Shown here: positions 4,666-5,576 of the stretch, one piece after another
Numbering within the stretch: the first letter of the stretch is position 1
How the letters are laid out: every line of letters begins with the position of its first letter
Assembly: GCA_030631085.1 (NCBI GenBank)
Contig: DAOVLV010000151.1
Span: 1 to 5,576, forward strand
Direction of reading: 5' to 3'
DNA length: 5,576 nucleotides
Origin: Planctomycetales bacterium
GTDB lineage: Bacteria > Planctomycetota > Phycisphaerae > SM23-33
Program-made: the position numbers and the translations under genes
Notes under the pieces: generated by a model
What the model saw: only the letters and a program-made list of their open reading frames with translations
Told to the model about the DNA's origin: nothing
The model's database searches: none

Positions 4666-5576
4666 GTGGCTGGAAGAATAGTTGCAGTTTTCGGAAACAT
4701 GGTAACGGCAGAGTTAGACCACGACGTCGTGCAAAACGCCGTAGCCTACTGCTGCCGGGATGACGGGGCGAGACTGGTGAGCGAAGTTATCCGCGTGCGT
4801 GGAAACCAGGCCGACTTGCAGGTCTTCGAGGAAACCCGCGGGCTGCGCGTCGGTAACGACGTGGAATTCACCGAGGATATGTTATCGGTAACTCTCGGAC
4901 CCGGACTGCTCGGACAGGTTTATGACGGCCTGCAGAACCCGCTGTTCGAGGTGGCTGAGCAGGAAGGATTCTTCCTGACGCCCGGCGTCTATCTCGACGC
5001 CCTGCCGACCGATACGGAGTGGGAATTCACGCCGGTCGCCGAAGTCGGCCAGGTAGTAACCGCCGGCGATACGCTCGGAACCGTGCCCGAAGGATTGTTC
5101 ACGCATCACATCATGGCTCCGTTCACCCTTGACGGCGAGTGCACCGTCGAAAAAATCATCGAACCGGGAAAGTACACCATCGAAAAGGAAATCGCCGTCC
5201 TGAAAGGTAAAGACGGTAAAGAAATTCCCGTAACGATGCAGCAATCCTGGCCTGTGAAACTACCCCTGAATATCTCGGCAGAACGCCTCCTTCCGACCGA
5301 ACCGCTGGTAACGAAAATTCGCATTATCGACTCGCTCTTCCCGATCGTCCGCGGCGGGACATATTGCATCCCCGGACCATTCGGTGCCGGTAAAACCGTC
5401 CTCCAGCAACTCACAAGTCGCCACGCCGACGTTGACATCGTTATCGTGGCTGCCTGCGGCGAACGGGCAGGCGAAGTCGTCGAGACGATCCGCGAATTCC
5501 CCGAACTCATCGACCCGCGAACCGGAAAAACGCTGATGGAGCGGACAATTATCATCTGCAACACATCGGCAATGCC
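4666..5576 (+). CDS. atpA: V/A-type ATPase catalytic subunit A (partial, 3' end outside window)
   Basis: Subunit A carries the ATP-hydrolysing or -synthesising site of V/A-type ATPases. The window holds the first 303 codons plus two bases of a gene normally near 580-600 codons. It starts at GTG (AGRIVAVFGNMVTAEL), the N-terminal beta-barrel. The sequence then runs through GPGLLGQVYDGLQNPL, the A-specific bulge domain with FTHHIMAP (145-152) and the KIIEPGKYTIEKEI stretch, and the QSWPVKLP linker, into the nucleotide-binding domain. The P-loop is GPFGAGKT (237-244), with K243 and T244 for ATP and magnesium. CGER follows with the catalytic-type glutamate E266, then FPELIDPRTGKTLMERT and NTSAMP at the edge. 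The GAGKT form has Ala where eukaryotic V-ATPase A has Cys. The bulge domain separates it from F-type beta. Subunit B is expected downstream. Direction (ATP synthesis or ion pumping) and ion cannot be told from this part. The symbol is used in the V/A sense (ntpA). Confidence 0.95.
   Translation, partial: MAGRIVAVFGNMVTAELDHDVVQNAVAYCCRDDGARLVSEVIRVRGNQADLQVFEETRGLRVGNDVEFTEDMLSVTLGPGLLGQVYDGLQNPLFEVAEQEGFFLTPGVYLDALPTDTEWEFTPVAEVGQVVTAGDTLGTVPEGLFTHHIMAPFTLDGECTVEKIIEPGKYTIEKEIAVLKGKDGKEIPVTMQQSWPVKLPLNISAERLLPTEPLVTKIRIIDSLFPIVRGGTYCIPGPFGAGKTVLQQLTSRHADVDIVIVAACGERAGEVVETIREFPELIDPRTGKTLMERTIIICNTSAM

Overview
All genes supported here lie on the plus strand: rpmI (L35), rplT (L20), pheS, a beta-helix lipoprotein, and the start of a V/A-type ATPase operon (subunit E, a DUF2764 protein, and subunit A, which runs off the right edge). 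The window looks like a bacterial chromosome of moderate GC. The closest fit I can suggest is the PVC group, perhaps Planctomycetota (Phycisphaerae-like). The reasons are an E - DUF2764 - A ATPase order (as in Chlamydia and Bacteroidetes), an L20 with a long lysine-rich tail, and a lipoprotein signal of Gram-negative type. This placement is inference from gene content and was not tested by any search.

Left part (1-1177): rpmI and rplT form the usual translation pair; infC, which normally precedes them, would lie just outside the window. The gap between the two genes can fold into an irregular hairpin ending just before the rplT ribosome binding site, a candidate for control by L20. L20 is about twice its normal length because of a Lys/Thr/Ala tail. 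Between rplT and pheS sits a compact symmetrical element of about 148 bp (997-1144): outer hairpin palindromes in inverted copies, a second inverted pair inside, and a small central hairpin. It resembles a REP/BIME or IS200/IS605-derived non-coding mobile element.

Middle part (1178-3332): pheS encodes the catalytic alpha subunit of phenylalanyl-tRNA synthetase, but pheT does not follow. Instead a lipoprotein with a right-handed parallel beta-helix domain starts 24 bases after the pheS stop and has its own strong ribosome binding site. A non-coding gap of 166 bases follows, which probably carries the promoter of the ATPase operon, although no convincing -35/-10 pair is visible.

Right part (3333-5576): the ATPase genes are tightly spaced. 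Subunit E is the peripheral stalk. The DUF2764 protein sits where subunit C is found in Thermus-type operons and ends in a C/d-like helix. Subunit A is the catalytic, nucleotide-binding subunit. No F or G subunit gene lies between E and A. The most unusual items are the L20 tail, the nested palindromic element, the rplT leader structure and the reduced ATPase gene set.
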